A model generated the notes under the pieces. The model did no database searches, was not told the origin of the DNA, and saw only the letters and a list, made by a program, of their open reading frames with translations. Shown here piece after piece: positions 62,849-64,000 of a stretch of 64,000 nucleotides of DNA. Source of the DNA: Yoonia sp. SS1-5. GTDB taxonomy: Bacteria; Pseudomonadota; Alphaproteobacteria; Rhodobacterales; Rhodobacteraceae. The stretch's first letter is position 1. Each line of letters opens with the position of its first letter. The DNA lies in the NCBI RefSeq assembly GCF_038443705.2, contig NZ_CP151767.2:1302001-1366000 (forward strand), in the 5' to 3' direction. The position numbers and the translations under genes are program-made.

Positions 62849-64000
62849 TTTCACCATGACCACGGACGCCGATGGCGTCGCAACCATCGTCTGGGACACC
62901 GTCGGAAAATCCATGAACGTGATGAGCCGCGATTCCATGGGGCTGCTCAGTGATCTGCTGGACAGCGCCCTGGCCGACGAGGCCGTCAAAGGCATTATCA
63001 TCACCTCGGGCAAGGACAGCTTTGCAGGTGGGATGGACCTGAACGTTCTGGCCAGCATCCGTGACGAAAGCGGCGACAACCCGGCGCAGGGCCTGTTTGA
63101 TTTCACCATGAACGGCCATCACATGCTGCGCAAACTGGAGCGCGCGGGCATGGACCCAAAGACCAACAAGGGTGGCAAGCCGATTGCCGCAGCCCTTCCC
63201 GGCACGGCCCTTGGTATCGGATTGGAGGTCCCGCTTGCCTGCCACCGCATCTTTGCCGCCGACAACCCCAAAGCCAAGATCGGCCTGCCAGAGATCATGG
63301 TCGGCATCTTCCCCGGTGCAGGCGGCACAACCCGTCTGGTCCGCAAACTGGGTGCCATGGCCGCCTCGCCCTTGCTGCTGGAAGGCAAGCTGAACAACCC
63401 GCAAAAAGCCAAGGCCGCGGGCGTGATTGACGAGGTCGTCCCCGCAGACGAATTGCTTGCAAAAGCCAAGGAATGGGTTCTGTCAGAGCCGAAAATCGTC
63501 AAGCCATGGGACGAAAAGGGCTACAAGATGCCCGGCGGCGCGCCCTACCATCCTGCGGGTTTCATGACCTATGTTGGGGCCTCGGCCATGGTGAATGGCA
63601 AGACCCAGGGCGTCTATCCGGCCGCCAAGGCCCTGCTTTCGGCGGTATATGAAGGTGCGCTTGTCCCGTTTGACCAGGCGCTCAAGATCGAGGCACGCTG
63701 GTTTACCCATATCCTGATGAACCCGTCCTCATCCGCGATGATCCGCAGTCTGTTCATCAACAAAGAAGCGCTTGAAAAAGGCGCGAACCGGCCAGAGGCG
63801 CCGGATCAGAAGGTCAAACAGGTCGGCGTGATCGGTGCAGGCATGATGGGGGCCGGTATCGCGCTGGTCTCTGCGCTTGCAGGGATCAAGGTTGTCTTGA
63901 TCGACAGCACGCAAGAGGCGGCCGACAAGGGCAAATCCTACACCACCGCCTATATGGACAAGGGTATTTCCCGCAAGAAAGCGACCGAGGAAAAGAAAGC
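62841..64000 (+). CDS. FadJ-type bifunctional enoyl-CoA hydratase / 3-hydroxyacyl-CoA dehydrogenase, N-terminal part
   Basis: The chain runs off the right edge. The ATG at 62841 has a GGAGAG site 6 nt upstream. The hydratase domain (residues ~5-190) has the oxyanion-hole glycine ITSGKDSFAGGMDLNVL and the catalytic Glu pair in GLEVPLACHRIFAADNPKAK and GLPEIMVGIFPGAGGTTRLV. The NAD-binding domain starts near 328 with VGVIGAGMMGAGIALVSALA. It performs the middle two steps of beta-oxidation together with the thiolase upstream. Confidence 0.9.
   Translation, partial: MTDFTMTTDADGVATIVWDTVGKSMNVMSRDSMGLLSDLLDSALADEAVKGIIITSGKDSFAGGMDLNVLASIRDESGDNPAQGLFDFTMNGHHMLRKLERAGMDPKTNKGGKPIAAALPGTALGIGLEVPLACHRIFAADNPKAKIGLPEIMVGIFPGAGGTTRLVRKLGAMAASPLLLEGKLNNPQKAKAAGVIDEVVPADELLAKAKEWVLSEPKIVKPWDEKGYKMPGGAPYHPAGFMTYVGASAMVNGKTQGVYPAAKALLSAVYEGALVPFDQALKIEARWFTHILMNPSSSAMIRSLFINKEALEKGANRPEAPDQKVKQVGVIGAGMMGAGIALVSALAGIKVVLIDSTQEAADKGKSYTTAYMDKGISRKKATEEKK

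Overview
The window looks like a chromosomal segment of a marine Rhodobacteraceae (Roseobacter-group) alphaproteobacterium. This is inferred from the gene families rather than from any rRNA: SdhE, an LdtR-type MarR, a DUF1127 protein beside a LysR gene, a two-gene MerR/acyl-CoA dehydrogenase/thiolase block, a DmdC-like dehydrogenase, YebC, MgtE and tandem DUF1194 proteins. Most genes are packed into short operons with ATGA or TGATG overlaps and convergent ends marked by small hairpins.

Layout. 1-4.7 kb: end of an aromatic-hydroxylase operon (FAD monooxygenase, DUF2783, maleylacetoacetate isomerase), KDG kinase, glyoxalase I, two DUF1194 VWA proteins. 4.8-13.7 kb: a probable decayed small gene, MarR, sdhE plus an XRE regulator, aspartate aminotransferase, an M8-like metallopeptidase, a 2-hydroxyacid dehydrogenase/csaA/proC operon, YbjN, an EamA exporter, yebC. 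13.8-25.4 kb: SLC13 permease, YmdB-type phosphodiesterase, 5-FTHF cyclo-ligase/mgtE operon, guanine and 8-oxoguanine deaminases, a HisN-type phosphatase, XRE, quinone oxidoreductase, LysR and DUF1127. A Bax-inhibitor gene with a strong terminator ends this housekeeping stretch.

26.4-39.8 kb is an accessory island, the most unusual part. Its left edge holds a decayed IS3-family transposase. Two paralogous LuxR-type response regulators sit at its two ends, both pointing inward. Between them are parts of a non-flagellar type III secretion system: sctV (FlhA/YscV family), sctD, an sctI-like inner rod gene, a TPR chaperone-like gene, and an SctC homologue that keeps only the N0-N1 domains and lacks the secretin pore. 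Further genes are two tiny Gly/Asn-rich proteins, a 402-residue acidic protein with five 45-residue repeats, two unknown proteins, a methyltransferase, and a third response regulator split by a frameshift at a perfect UUUUUUG slippery heptamer. No ATPase, SctJ, SctQ or SctR/S/T/U gene is present in the window. A 19-bp motif (12 of 19 columns identical in three copies) lies before three island transcription units. An intact IS481-type element with a 7-bp target duplication lies downstream of the acidic-repeat gene.

40.3-49.8 kb: a PIG-L/PA14 multidomain protein, a Tat-exported intradiol-dioxygenase-like protein with a ferric-reductase-like membrane protein, LysR plus a SnoaL-like protein, an isolated cheB-cheD pair whose CheB receiver has lost its phosphoacceptor, a 3-hydroxyisobutyrate-dehydrogenase-family gene and an acyl-CoA synthetase. 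49.9-64 kb: ABC exporter, tRNA-Gly(TCC), 5'-nucleotidase, DUF952/pyrD, MATE pump, two PaaI thioesterases, two MerR regulators, then an acyl-CoA dehydrogenase/GST/thiolase/NTF2-like/fadJ-type beta-oxidation operon that runs off the right end.
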